64,000 nt of DNA. Source: Oasisia sp. SBJ-2009. Taxonomy: Eukaryota > Annelida > Polychaeta > Sabellida > Siboglinidae. The stretch spans positions 434,001 through 498,000 of the forward strand of contig OZ024855.1 in NCBI GenBank assembly GCA_964017155.1, written 5' to 3'. Shown here one piece after another: positions 23,999 to 36,951 of the stretch. The position numbers and the translations under genes were made by a program. Every line of letters begins with the position of its first letter. Positions within the stretch are counted from its first letter, which is position 1. Under the pieces are notes generated by a model, which saw only the letters and a list, made by a program, of their open reading frames with translations, searched no databases and had not been told where the DNA came from.

Positions 23999-26900
23999 TT
24001 GTCGTTTTCCTCGATTTGTTTCCAAAAGTTGGCAAGACGACGCGCACGGTCAGTTGGTTTCGTGGAGAGAGTCGTAGTTACACTCCGTGCGTGGAATACG
24101 CCCGAGAAGACCGACCGGCGCGTCGAACTTTTCCGTTTCTCTCGATTCTCAAAACTGATCCCCCGTAGACGGATCGGACTTTGTCGTTTTCCTCGATTTG
24201 TGCAACTATCACCCTGTTAAGGTCGCCAAATGCCTCGTCACCTCATCTAGTTAGTGGTTCATTATTACTCCCGCCGTTTACCCAGCGGTCGGCACGGAAT
24301 TCTCTTGAAAAGAATGTAAACAGAATTCCCCGACTGATCCCCCGTAGACGGATCGGACTTTGTCGTTTTCCTCGATTTGTTTCCAAAAGTTGGCAAGACG
24401 ACGCGCACGGTCAGTTGGTTTCGTCGAGAGAGTCGTAGTTACACTCCGTGCGTGGAATACGCCCGAGAAGTCCGACCGGCGCGTCGAACTTGGCCGTTTC
24501 TCTCGATTCTCAAAACTGATCCCCCGTAGACGGATCGGACTTTGTCGTTTTGCTCGATTTGTGCAACAATCACCCTGTTAAGGTCGCCAAATGTCTTGAC
24601 ACCTCATCTAGTTAGTGGTTCATTATTACTCCCGCCGTTTACCCAGCGGTCGGCACGGAATTCTGTTGAAAAGAATGTAAACAGACATTTACGCTTCCCC
24701 AACTGATCCCCCGTAGACGGATCGGACTTTGTCGTTTTCCTCGATTTATTTCCAAAAGTTGGCAAGACGACGCGCACGGTCAGTTGGTTTTGTCGAGAGA
24801 GTCGTAGTTACACTCCGTGCGTGGAATACGCCCGAGAAGACCGACCGGCGCGTCGAACTTGGCCTTTTCTCTCGATTCTCAAAACTGATCCCCCGTAGAC
24901 GGATCGGACTTTGTCGTTTTGTTCGATTTGTGCAACAATCACCCTGTTAAGGTCGCCAAATGTCTTGACACCTCATCTAGTTAGTGGTTCATTATTACTC
25001 CCGCCGTTTACCCAGCGGTCGGCACGGAATTATGTTGAAAAGAATGTAAACAGACATTTACGCTTCCCCAACTGATCCCCCGTAGACGGATCGGACTTTG
25101 TCGTTTTCCTCGATTTGTTTCCAAAAGTTGGCAAGACGACGCGCACGGTCAGTTGGTTTCGTCGAGAGAGTCGTAGTTACACTCCGTGCGTGGAATACGC
25201 CCGAGAAGACCGACCGGCGCGTCGAACTTGGCCGTTTCTCTCGATTCTCAAAACTGATCCCCCGTAGAAGGATCGGACTTTGTCGTTTTCCTCGATTTGT
25301 GCAACTATCACCCTGTTAAGGTCGCCAAATGCCTCGTCACCTCATCTAGTTAGTGGTTCATTATTACTCCCGCCGTTTCCCAGCGGTCGGCACGGAATTC
25401 TGTTGAAAAGAATGTAAACATACTTCCCCAACTGATCCCCCGTAGACGGATCGGACTTTGTCGTTTTCCTCGATTTGTTTCCAAAAGTTGGCAAGACGAC
25501 GCGCACGGTCAGTTGGTTTCGTCGAGAGAGTCGTAGTTACACCCCTTGCGTGGCACACGCCCGAGAAGACCGACCGGCGCGTCGAACTTGGCCGTTTCTC
25601 TCGATTCTCAAAACTGATCCCCCGTAGACGGATCGGACTTTGTCGTTTTCCTCGATTTGTGCAACTATCACCCTGTTAAGGTCGCCAAATGCCTCGTCAC
25701 CTCATCTAGTTAGTGGTTCATTATTACTCCCGCCGTTTACCCAGCGGTCGGCACGGAATTCTGTTGAAAAGAATGTAAACAGACATTTATGCTTCCCCAA
25801 CTGATCCCCCGTAGACGGATCGGACTTTGTCGTTTTCCTCGATTTGTTTCCAAAAGTTGGCAAGACGACGCGCACGGTCAGTTGGTTTCGTGGAGAGAGT
25901 CGTAGTTACACTCCGTGCGTGGAATACGCCCGAGAAGACCGACCGGCGCGTCGAACTTTTCCGTTTCTCTCGATTCTCAAAACTGATCCCCCGTAGACGG
26001 ATCGGACTTTGTCGTTTTCCTCGATTTGTGCAACTATCACCCTGTTAAGGTCGCCAAATGCCTCGTCACCTCATCTAGTTAGTGGTTCATTATTACTCCC
26101 GCCGTTTACCCAGCGGTCGGCACGGAATTCTGTTGAAAAGAATGTAAACAGAATTCCCCAACTGATCCCCCGTAGACGGATCGGACTTTGTCGTTTTCCT
26201 CGATTTGTTTCCAAAAGTTGGCAAGACGACGCGCACGGTCAGTTGGTTTCGTCGAGAGAGTCGTAGTTACACTCCGTGCGTGGAATACGCCCGAGAAGTC
26301 CGACCGGCGCGTCGAACTTGGCCGTTTCTCTCGATTCTCAAAACTGATCCCCCGTAGACGGATCGGACTTTGTCGTTTTGCTCGATTTGTGCAACTATCA
26401 CCCTGTTAAGGTTGCCAAATGTCTTGACACCTCATCTAGTTAGTGGTTCATTATTACTCCCGCCGTTTACCCAGCGGTCGGCACGGAATTCTGTTGAAAA
26501 GAATGTAAACAGACATTTACGCTTCCCCAACTGATCCCCCGTAGACGGATCGGACTTTGTCGTTTTCCTCGATTTATTTCCAAAAGTTGGCAAGACGACG
26601 CGCACGGTCAGTTGGTTTTGTCGAGAGAGTCGTAGTTACACTCCGTGCGTGGAATACGCCCGAGAAGACCGACCGGCGCGTCGAACTTGGCCTTTTCTCT
26701 CGATTCTCAAAACTGATCCCCCGTAGACGGATCGGACTTTGTCGTTTTGCTCGATTTGTGCAACAATCACCCTGTTAAGGTCGCCAAATGTCTTGACACC
26801 TCATCTAGTTAGTGGTTCATTATTACTCCCGCCGTTTACCCAGCGGTCGGCACGGAATTATGTTGAAAAGAATGTAAACAGACATTTACGCTTCCCCAAC

Positions 26901-28016
26901 TGATCCCCCGTAGACGGATCGGACTTTGTCGTTTTCCTCGATTTGTTTCCAAAAGTTGGCAAGACGACGCGCACGGTTAGTTGGTTTCGTCGAGAGAGTC
27001 GTAGTTACACTCCGTGCGTGGAATACGCCCGAGAAGTCCGACCGGCGCGTCGAACTTGGCCGTTTCTCTCGATTCTCAAAACTGATCCCCCGTAGACGGA
27101 TCGGACTTTGTCGTTTTGCTCGATTTGTGCAACTATCACCCTGTTAAGGTCGCCAAATGCCTCGTCACCTGATCTAGTTAGTGGTTCGTTATTACTCCCG
27201 CCGTTTACCCAGCGGTCCGCACGGAATTCTGTTGAAAAGAATGTAAACATACTTCCGTAACTGATACCCCGTAGACGGATCGGACTTTGTCGTTTTCCTC
27301 GATTTGTTTCCAAAAGTTGGCAAGACGACGCGCACGGTCAGTTGGTTTCGTCGAGAGAGTCGTAGTTACACCCCTTGCGTGGCACACGCCCGAGAATACC
27401 GACCGGCGCGTGGAACTTGGCCTTTTCTCTCGATTCTCAAAACTGATCCCTCGTAGACGGATCGGACTTTGTCGTTTTGCTCGATTTGTGCAACTATCAC
27501 CCTGTTAAGGTCGCCAAATGCCTCGTCACCTCATCTAGTTAGTGGTTCATTATTACTCCCGCCGTTTACCCAGCGGTCGGCACGGAATTCTGTTGAAAAG
27601 AATGTAAACAGAATTCCCCAACTGATCCCCCGTAGACGGATCGGACTTTGTCGTTTTCCTCGATTTGTTTCCAAAAGTTGGCAAGACGACGCGCACGGTC
27701 AGTTGGTTTCGTCGAGAGAGTCGTAGTTACACCCCTTGCGTGGCACACGCCCGAGAAGACCGACCGGCGCGTCGAACTTGGCCGTTTCTCTCGATTCTCA
27801 AAACTGATCCCCCGTAGACGGATCGGACTTTGTCGTTTTGCTCGATTTGTGCAACTATCACCCTGTTAAGGTCGCCAAATGTATTGACACCTCATCTAGT
27901 TAGTGGTTCATTATTACTCCCGCCGTTTACCCAGCGGTCGGCACGGAATTCTGTTGAAAAGAATGTAAACAGACATTTACGCTTCCCCAACTGATCCCCC
28001 GTAGACGGATCGGACT
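23999..28016. repeat. 4018-bp tandem HOR, copy 1
   Basis: Eleven monomers (23999, 24360, 24729, 25098, 25458, 25827, 26188, 26557, 26926, 27287, 27648) with spacings 361-369-369-360-369-361-369-369-361-361-369. The 360-bp monomer has lost one A in CCGTTTACCCAGC (now CCGTTTCCCAGC, near 25379). Other markers are TCGTTTTGTTCG in monomer 24729 and CTTCCGTAACTGATACCCCG at about 27253. Confidence 0.9.
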
Positions 28017-31000
28017 TTGTCGTTTTCCTCGATTTGTTTCCAAAAGTTGGCAAGACGACGCGCACGGTCAGTTGGTTTCGTGGAGAGAGTCGTAGTTACA
28101 CTCCGTGCGTGGAATACGCCCGAGAAGACCGACCGGCGCGTCGAACTTTTCCGTTTCTCTCGATTCTCAAAACTGATCCCCCGTAGACGGATCGGACTTT
28201 GTCGTTTTCCTCGATTTGTGCAACTATCACCCTGTTAAGGTCGCCAAATGCCTCGTCACCTCATCTAGTTAGTGGTTCATTATTACTCCCGCCGTTTACC
28301 CAGCGGTCGGCACGGAATTCTCTTGAAAAGAATGTAAACAGAATTCCCCGACTGATCCCCCGTAGACGGATCGGACTTTGTCGTTTTCCTCGATTTGTTT
28401 CCAAAAGTTGGCAAGACGACGCGCACGGTCAGTTGGTTTCGTCGAGAGAGTCGTAGTTACACTCCGTGCGTGGAATACGCCCGAGAAGTCCGACCGGCGC
28501 GTCGAACTTGGCCGTTTCTCTCGATTCTCAAAACTGATCCCCCGTAGACGGATCGGACTTTGTCGTTTTGCTCGATTTGTGCAACAATCACCCTGTTAAG
28601 GTCGCCAAATGTCTTGACACCTCATCTAGTTAGTGGTTCATTATTACTCCCGCCGTTTACCCAGCGGTCGGCACGGAATTCTGTTGAAAAGAATGTAAAC
28701 AGACATTTACGCTTCCCCAACTGATCCCCCGTAGACGGATCGGACTTTGTCGTTTTCCTCGATTTATTTCCAAAAGTTGGCAAGACGACGCGCACGGTCA
28801 GTTGGTTTTGTCGAGAGAGTCGTAGTTACACTCCGTGCGTGGAATACGCCCGAGAAGACCGACCGGCGCGTCGAACTTGGCCTTTTCTCTCGATTCTCAA
28901 AACTGATCCCCCGTAGACGGATCGGACTTTGTCGTTTTGTTCGATTTGTGCAACAATCACCCTGTTAAGGTCGCCAAATGTCTTGACACCTCATCTAGTT
29001 AGTGGTTCATTATTACTCCCGCCGTTTACCCAGCGGTCGGCACGGAATTATGTTGAAAAGAATGTAAACAGACATTTACGCTTCCCCAACTGATCCCCCG
29101 TAGACGGATCGGACTTTGTCGTTTTCCTCGATTTGTTTCCAAAAGTTGGCAAGACGACGCGCACGGTCAGTTGGTTTCGTCGAGAGAGTCGTAGTTACAC
29201 TCCGTGCGTGGAATACGCCCGAGAAGACCGACCGGCGCGTCGAACTTGGCCGTTTCTCTCGATTCTCAAAACTGATCCCCCGTAGAAGGATCGGACTTTG
29301 TCGTTTTCCTCGATTTGTGCAACTATCACCCTGTTAAGGTCGCCAAATGCCTCGTCACCTCATCTAGTTAGTGGTTCATTATTACTCCCGCCGTTTCCCA
29401 GCGGTCGGCACGGAATTCTGTTGAAAAGAATGTAAACATACTTCCCCAACTGATCCCCCGTAGACGGATCGGACTTTGTCGTTTTCCTCGATTTGTTTCC
29501 AAAAGTTGGCAAGACGACGCGCACGGTCAGTTGGTTTCGTCGAGAGAGTCGTAGTTACACCCCTTGCGTGGCACACGCCCGAGAAGACCGACCGGCGCGT
29601 CGAACTTGGCCGTTTCTCTCGATTCTCAAAACTGATCCCCCGTAGACGGATCGGACTTTGTCGTTTTCCTCGATTTGTGCAACTATCACCCTGTTAAGGT
29701 CGCCAAATGCCTCGTCACCTCATCTAGTTAGTGGTTCATTATTACTCCCGCCGTTTACCCAGCGGTCGGCACGGAATTCTGTTGAAAAGAATGTAAACAG
29801 ACATTTATGCTTCCCCAACTGATCCCCCGTAGACGGATCGGACTTTGTCGTTTTCCTCGATTTGTTTCCAAAAGTTGGCAAGACGACGCGCACGGTCAGT
29901 TGGTTTCGTGGAGAGAGTCGTAGTTACACTCCGTGCGTGGAATACGCCCGAGAAGACCGACCGGCGCGTCGAACTTTTCCGTTTCTCTCGATTCTCAAAA
30001 CTGATCCCCCGTAGACGGATCGGACTTTGTCGTTTTCCTCGATTTGTGCAACTATCACCCTGTTAAGGTCGCCAAATGCCTCGTCACCTCATCTAGTTAG
30101 TGGTTCATTATTACTCCCGCCGTTTACCCAGCGGTCGGCACGGAATTCTGTTGAAAAGAATGTAAACAGAATTCCCCAACTGATCCCCCGTAGACGGATC
30201 GGACTTTGTCGTTTTCCTCGATTTGTTTCCAAAAGTTGGCAAGACGACGCGCACGGTCAGTTGGTTTCGTCGAGAGAGTCGTAGTTACACTCCGTGCGTG
30301 GAATACGCCCGAGAAGTCCGACCGGCGCGTCGAACTTGGCCGTTTCTCTCGATTCTCAAAACTGATCCCCCGTAGACGGATCGGACTTTGTCGTTTTGCT
30401 CGATTTGTGCAACTATCACCCTGTTAAGGTTGCCAAATGTCTTGACACCTCATCTAGTTAGTGGTTCATTATTACTCCCGCCGTTTACCCAGCGGTCGGC
30501 ACGGAATTCTGTTGAAAAGAATGTAAACAGACATTTACGCTTCCCCAACTGATCCCCCGTAGACGGATCGGACTTTGTCGTTTTCCTCGATTTATTTCCA
30601 AAAGTTGGCAAGACGACGCGCACGGTCAGTTGGTTTTGTCGAGAGAGTCGTAGTTACACTCCGTGCGTGGAATACGCCCGAGAAGACCGACCGGCGCGTC
30701 GAACTTGGCCTTTTCTCTCGATTCTCAAAACTGATCCCCCGTAGACGGATCGGACTTTGTCGTTTTGCTCGATTTGTGCAACAATCACCCTGTTAAGGTC
30801 GCCAAATGTCTTGACACCTCATCTAGTTAGTGGTTCATTATTACTCCCGCCGTTTACCCAGCGGTCGGCACGGAATTATGTTGAAAAGAATGTAAACAGA
30901 CATTTACGCTTCCCCAACTGATCCCCCGTAGACGGATCGGACTTTGTCGTTTTCCTCGATTTGTTTCCAAAAGTTGGCAAGACGACGCGCACGGTTAGTT

Positions 31001-32034
31001 GGTTTCGTCGAGAGAGTCGTAGTTACACTCCGTGCGTGGAATACGCCCGAGAAGTCCGACCGGCGCGTCGAACTTGGCCGTTTCTCTCGATTCTCAAAAC
31101 TGATCCCCCGTAGACGGATCGGACTTTGTCGTTTTGCTCGATTTGTGCAACTATCACCCTGTTAAGGTCGCCAAATGCCTCGTCACCTGATCTAGTTAGT
31201 GGTTCGTTATTACTCCCGCCGTTTACCCAGCGGTCCGCACGGAATTCTGTTGAAAAGAATGTAAACATACTTCCGTAACTGATACCCCGTAGACGGATCG
31301 GACTTTGTCGTTTTCCTCGATTTGTTTCCAAAAGTTGGCAAGACGACGCGCACGGTCAGTTGGTTTCGTCGAGAGAGTCGTAGTTACACCCCTTGCGTGG
31401 CACACGCCCGAGAATACCGACCGGCGCGTGGAACTTGGCCTTTTCTCTCGATTCTCAAAACTGATCCCTCGTAGACGGATCGGACTTTGTCGTTTTGCTC
31501 GATTTGTGCAACTATCACCCTGTTAAGGTCGCCAAATGCCTCGTCACCTCATCTAGTTAGTGGTTCATTATTACTCCCGCCGTTTACCCAGCGGTCGGCA
31601 CGGAATTCTGTTGAAAAGAATGTAAACAGAATTCCCCAACTGATCCCCCGTAGACGGATCGGACTTTGTCGTTTTCCTCGATTTGTTTCCAAAAGTTGGC
31701 AAGACGACGCGCACGGTCAGTTGGTTTCGTCGAGAGAGTCGTAGTTACACCCCTTGCGTGGCACACGCCCGAGAAGACCGACCGGCGCGTCGAACTTGGC
31801 CGTTTCTCTCGATTCTCAAAACTGATCCCCCGTAGACGGATCGGACTTTGTCGTTTTGCTCGATTTGTGCAACTATCACCCTGTTAAGGTCGCCAAATGT
31901 ATTGACACCTCATCTAGTTAGTGGTTCATTATTACTCCCGCCGTTTACCCAGCGGTCGGCACGGAATTCTGTTGAAAAGAATGTAAACAGACATTTACGC
32001 TTCCCCAACTGATCCCCCGTAGACGGATCGGACT
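28017..32034. repeat. 4018-bp tandem HOR, copy 2
   Basis: It has the same eleven spacings and the same markers as copy 1, including the 1-bp deletion (near 29397) and CTTCCGTAACTGATACCCCG near 31271. I found no difference in the frames compared. The copies join near 28017-28080, where an ordinary monomer runs into the GTTTCGTGGAGAGAG variant. Confidence 0.9.
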
Positions 32035-33494
32035 TTGTCGTTTTCCTCGATTTGTTTCCAAAAGTTGGCAAGACGACGCGCACGGTCAGTTGGTTTCGTC
32101 GAGAGAGTCGTAGTTACACTCCGTGCGTGTAATACGCCCGAGAAGACCGACCGGCGCGTCGAACTTGGCCGTTTCTCTCGATTCTCAAAACTGATCCCCC
32201 GTAGACGGATCGGACTTTGTCGTTTTCCTCGATTTGTGCAACTATCACCCTGTTAAGGTCGCCAAATGCCTCGCCACCTCATCTAGTTAGTGGTTCATTA
32301 TTACTCCCGCCGTTTACCCAGCGGTCGGCACGGAATTCTGTTGAAAAGAATGTAAACAGACTTCCCCAACTGATCCCCCGTAGACGGATCGGACTTTGTC
32401 GTTTTCCTCGATTTGTTTCCAAAAGTTGGCAAGACGACGCGCACGGTCAGTTGGTTTCGTCGAGAGAGTCGTATTTACACCCCTTGCGTGGCACACGCCC
32501 GAGAAGACCGACCGGCGCGTCGAACTTGGCCGTTTCTCTCGATTCTCAAAACTGATCCCCCGTAGACAGATCGGACTTTGTCGTTTTCCTCGATTTGTGC
32601 AACTATCACCCTGTTAAGGTCGCCAAATGCCTCGTCACCTCATCTAGTTAGTGGTTCATTATTACTCCCGCCGTTTACCCAGCGGTCGGCACGGAATTCT
32701 GTTGAAAAGAATGTAAACAGACATTTATGCTTCCCCAACTGATCCCCCGTAGACGGATCGGACTTTGTCGTTTTCCTCGATTTGTTTCCAAAAGTTGGCA
32801 AGACGACGCGCACGGTCAGTTGGTTTCGTGGAGAGAGTCGTAGTTACACTCCGTGCGTGGAATACGCCCGAGAAGTCCGACCGGCGCGTCGAACTTTTCC
32901 GTTTCTCTCGATTCTCAAAACTGATCCCCCGTAGACGGATCGGACTTTGTCGTTTTCCTCGATTTGTGCAACTATCACCCTGTTAAGGTCGCCAAATGCC
33001 TCGTCACCTCATCTAGTTAGTGGTTCATTATTACTCCCGCCGTTTACCCAGAGGTCGGCACGGAATTCTCTTGAAAAGAATGTAAACAGAATTCCCCGAC
33101 TGATCCCCCGTAGACGGATCGGACTTTGTCGTTTTCCTCGATTTGTTTCCAAAAGTTGGCAAGACGACGCGCACGGTCAGTTGGTTTCGTCGAGAGAGTC
33201 GTAGTTACACTCCGTGCGTGGAATACGCCCGAGAAGTCCGACCGGCGCGTCGAACTTGGCCGTTTCTCTCGATTCTCAAAACTGATCCCCCGTAGACGGA
33301 TCGGACTTTGTCGTTTTGCTCGATTTGTGCAACAATCACCCTGTTAAGGTCGCCAAATGTCTTGACACCTCATCTAGTTAGTGGTTCATTATTACTCCCG
33401 CCGTTTACCCAGCGGTCGGCACGGAATTCTGTTGAAAAGAATGTAAACAGACATTTACGCTTCCCCAACTGATCCCCCGTAGACGGATCGGACT

Positions 33495-33673
33495 TTGTCG
33501 TTTTCCTCGATTTGTGCAACTATCACCCTGTTAAAGTCGCCAAATGCCTCGTCACCTCATCTAGTTAGTGGTTCGTTATTACTCCCGCCGTTTACCCAGC
33601 GGTCCGCACGGAATTCTGTTGAAAAGAATGTAAACATACTTCCCTAACTGATCCCCCGTAGACGGATCGGACT
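33495..33673. repeat. Orphan 179-bp B half-monomer 5
   Basis: Same marker and flanks. It closes the first 1639-bp unit of the 32035 block. Confidence 0.93.
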
Positions 33674-35133
33674 TTGTCGTTTTCCTCGATTTGTTTCCAA
33701 AAGTTGGCAAGACGACGCGCACGGTCAGTTGGTTTCGTCGAGAGAGTCGTAGTTACACTCCGTGCGTGTAATACGCCCGAGAAGACCGACCGGCGCGTCG
33801 AACTTGGCCGTTTCTCTCGATTCTCAAAACTGATCCCCCGTAGACGGATCGGACTTTGTCGTTTTCCTCGATTTGTGCAACTATCACCCTGTTAAGGTCG
33901 CCAAATGCCTCGCCACCTCATCTAGTTAGTGGTTCATTATTACTCCCGCCGTTTACCCAGCGGTCGGCACGGAATTCTGTTGAAAAGAATGTAAACAGAC
34001 TTCCCCAACTGATCCCCCGTAGACGGATCGGACTTTGTCGTTTTCCTCGATTTGTTTCCAAAAGTTGGCAAGACGACGCGCACGGTCAGTTGGTTTCGTC
34101 GAGAGAGTCGTATTTACACCCCTTGCGTGGCACACGCCCGAGAAGACCGACCGGCGCGTCGAACTTGGCCGTTTCTCTCGATTCTCAAAACTGATCCCCC
34201 GTAGACAGATCGGACTTTGTCGTTTTCCTCGATTTGTGCAACTATCACCCTGTTAAGGTCGCCAAATGCCTCGTCACCTCATCTAGTTAGTGGTTCATTA
34301 TTACTCCCGCCGTTTACCCAGCGGTCGGCACGGAATTCTGTTGAAAAGAATGTAAACAGACATTTATGCTTCCCCAACTGATTCCCCGTAGACGGATCGG
34401 ACTTTGTCGTTTTCCTCGATTTGTTTCCAAAAGTTGGCAAGACGACGCGCACGGTCAGTTGGTTTCGTGGAGAGAGTCGTAGTTACACTCCGTGCGTGGA
34501 ATACGCCCGAGAAGACCGACCGGCGCGTCGAACTTTTCCGTTTCTCTCGATTCTCAAAACTGATCCCCCGTAGACGGATCGGACTTTGTCGTTTTCCTCG
34601 ATTTGTGCAACTATCACCCTGTTAAGGTCGCCAAATGCCTCGTCACCTCATCTAGTTAGTGGTTCATTATTACTCCCGCCGTTTACCCAGCGGTCGGCAC
34701 GGAATTCTCTTGAAAAGAATGTAAACAGAATTCCCCGACTGATCCCCCGTAGACGGATCGGACTTTGTCGTTTTCCTCGATTTGTTTCCAAAAGTTGGCA
34801 AGACGACGCGCACGGTCAGTTGGTTTCGTCGAGAGAGTCGTAGTTACACTCCGTGCGTGGAATACGCCCGAGAAGTCCGACCGGCGCGTCGAACTTGGCC
34901 GTTTCTCTCGATTCTCAAAACTGATCCCCCGTAGACGGATCGGACTTTGTCGTTTTGCTCGATTTGTGCAACAATCACCCTGTTAAGGTCGCCAAATGTC
35001 TTGACACCTCATCTAGTTAGTGGTTCATTATTACTCCCGCCGTTTACCCAGCGGTCGGCACGGAATTCTGTTGAAAAGAATGTAAACAGACATTTACGCT
35101 TCCCCAACTGATCCCCCGTAGACGGATCGGACT

Positions 35134-35312
35134 TTGTCGTTTTCCTCGATTTGTGCAACTATCACCCTGTTAAAGTCGCCAAATGCCTCGTCACCTCATC
35201 TAGTTAGTGGTTCGTTATTACTCCCGCCGTTTACCCAGCGGTCCGCACGGAATTCTGTTGAAAAGAATGTAAACATACTTCCCTAACTGATCCCCCGTAG
35301 ACGGATCGGACT
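35134..35312. repeat. Orphan 179-bp B half-monomer 6
   Basis: Same marker and flanks. It closes the second 1639-bp unit of the 32035 block. Confidence 0.93.
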
Positions 35313-36772
35313 TTGTCGTTTTCCTCGATTTGTTTCCAAAAGTTGGCAAGACGACGCGCACGGTCAGTTGGTTTCGTCGAGAGAGTCGTAGTTACACTCC
35401 GTGCGTGTAATACGCCCGAGAAGACCGACCGGCGCGTCGAACTTGGCCGTTTCTCTCGATTCTCAAAACTGATCCCCCGTAGACGGATCGGACTTTGTCG
35501 TTTTCCTCGATTTGTGCAACTATCACCCTGTTAAGGTCGCCAAATGCCTCGCCACCTCATCTAGTTAGTGGTTCATTATTACTCCCGCCGTTTACCCAGC
35601 GGTCGGCACGGAATTCTGTTGAAAAGAATGTAAACAGACTTCCCCAACTGATCCCCCGTAGACGGATCGGACTTTGTCGTTTTCCTCGATTTGTTTCCAA
35701 AAGTTGGCAAGACGACGCGCACGGTCAGTTGGTTTCGTCGAGAGAGTCGTATTTACACCCCTTGCGTGGCACACGCCCGAGAAGACCGACCGGCGCGTCG
35801 AACTTGGCCGTTTCTCTCGATTCTCAAAACTGATCCCCCGTAGACAGATCGGACTTTGTCGTTTTCCTCGATTTGTGCAACTATCACCCTGTTAAGGTCG
35901 CCAAATGCCTCGTCACCTCATCTAGTTAGTGGTTCATTATTACTCCCGCCGTTTACCCAGCGGTCGGCACGGAATTCTGTTGAAAAGAATGTAAACAGAC
36001 ATTTATGCTTCCCCAACTGATTCCCCGTAGACGGATCGGACTTTGTCGTTTTCCTCGATTTGTTTCCAAAAGTTGGCAAGACGACGCGCACGGTCAGTTG
36101 GTTTCGTGGAGAGAGTCGTAGTTACACTCCGTGCGTGGAATACGCCCGAGAAGACCGACCGGCGCGTCGAACTTTTCCGTTTCTCTCGATTCTCAAAACT
36201 GATCCCCCGTAGACGGATCGGACTTTGTCGTTTTCCTCGATTTGTGCAACTATCACCCTGTTAAGGTCGCCAAATGCCTCGTCACCTCATCTAGTTAGTG
36301 GTTCATTATTACTCCCGCCGTTTACCCAGCGGTCGGCACGGAATTCTCTTGAAAAGAATGTAAACAGAATTCCCCGACTGATCCCCCGTAGACGGATCGG
36401 ACTTTGTCGTTTTCCTCGATTTGTTTCCAAAAGTTGGCAAGACGACGCGCACGGTCAGTTGGTTTCGTCGAGAGAGTCGTAGTTACACTCCGTGCGTGGA
36501 ATACGCCCGAGAAGTCCGACCGGCGCGTCGAACTTGGCCGTTTCTCTCGATTCTCAAAACTGATCCCCCGTAGACGGATCGGACTTTGTCGTTTTGCTCG
36601 ATTTGTGCAACAATCACCCTGTTAAGGTCGCCAAATGTCTTGACACCTCATCTAGTTAGTGGTTCATTATTACTCCCGCCGTTTACCCAGCGGTCGGCAC
36701 GGAATTCTGTTGAAAAGAATGTAAACAGACATTTACGCTTCCCCAACTGATCCCCCGTAGACGGATCGGACT

Positions 36773-36951
36773 TTGTCGTTTTCCTCGATTTGTGCAACTA
36801 TCACCCTGTTAAAGTCGCCAAATGCCTCGTCACCTCATCTAGTTAGTGGTTCGTTATTACTCCCGCCGTTTACCCAGCGGTCCGCACGGAATTCTGTTGA
36901 AAAGAATGTAAACATACTTCCCTAACTGATCCCCCGTAGACGGATCGGACT
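36773..36951. repeat. Orphan 179-bp B half-monomer 7
   Basis: Same marker and flanks. It closes the third 1639-bp unit of the 32035 block. Confidence 0.93.

Larger units (their letters stand above)
32035..36951. repeat. 1639-bp HOR, three tandem copies
   Basis: The units are 32035-33673, 33674-35312 and 35313-36951. Unit 1 carries the same CCAGAGGTCGG (33049-33059) and GAAGTCCGACC variants as unit 19991. Units 2 and 3 carry CTGATTCCCCG (near 34378 and 36018), as in 21630-23268. This identifies the block as a copy of 19991-23268 with one extra unit. Confidence 0.9.

Noticed and set aside
24000..32034. Treating the near-identical 4-kb pair as certain biology
   Set aside because: With no differences seen, an assembly duplication cannot be excluded from sequence alone. 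It is reported as a finding with a read-level test.
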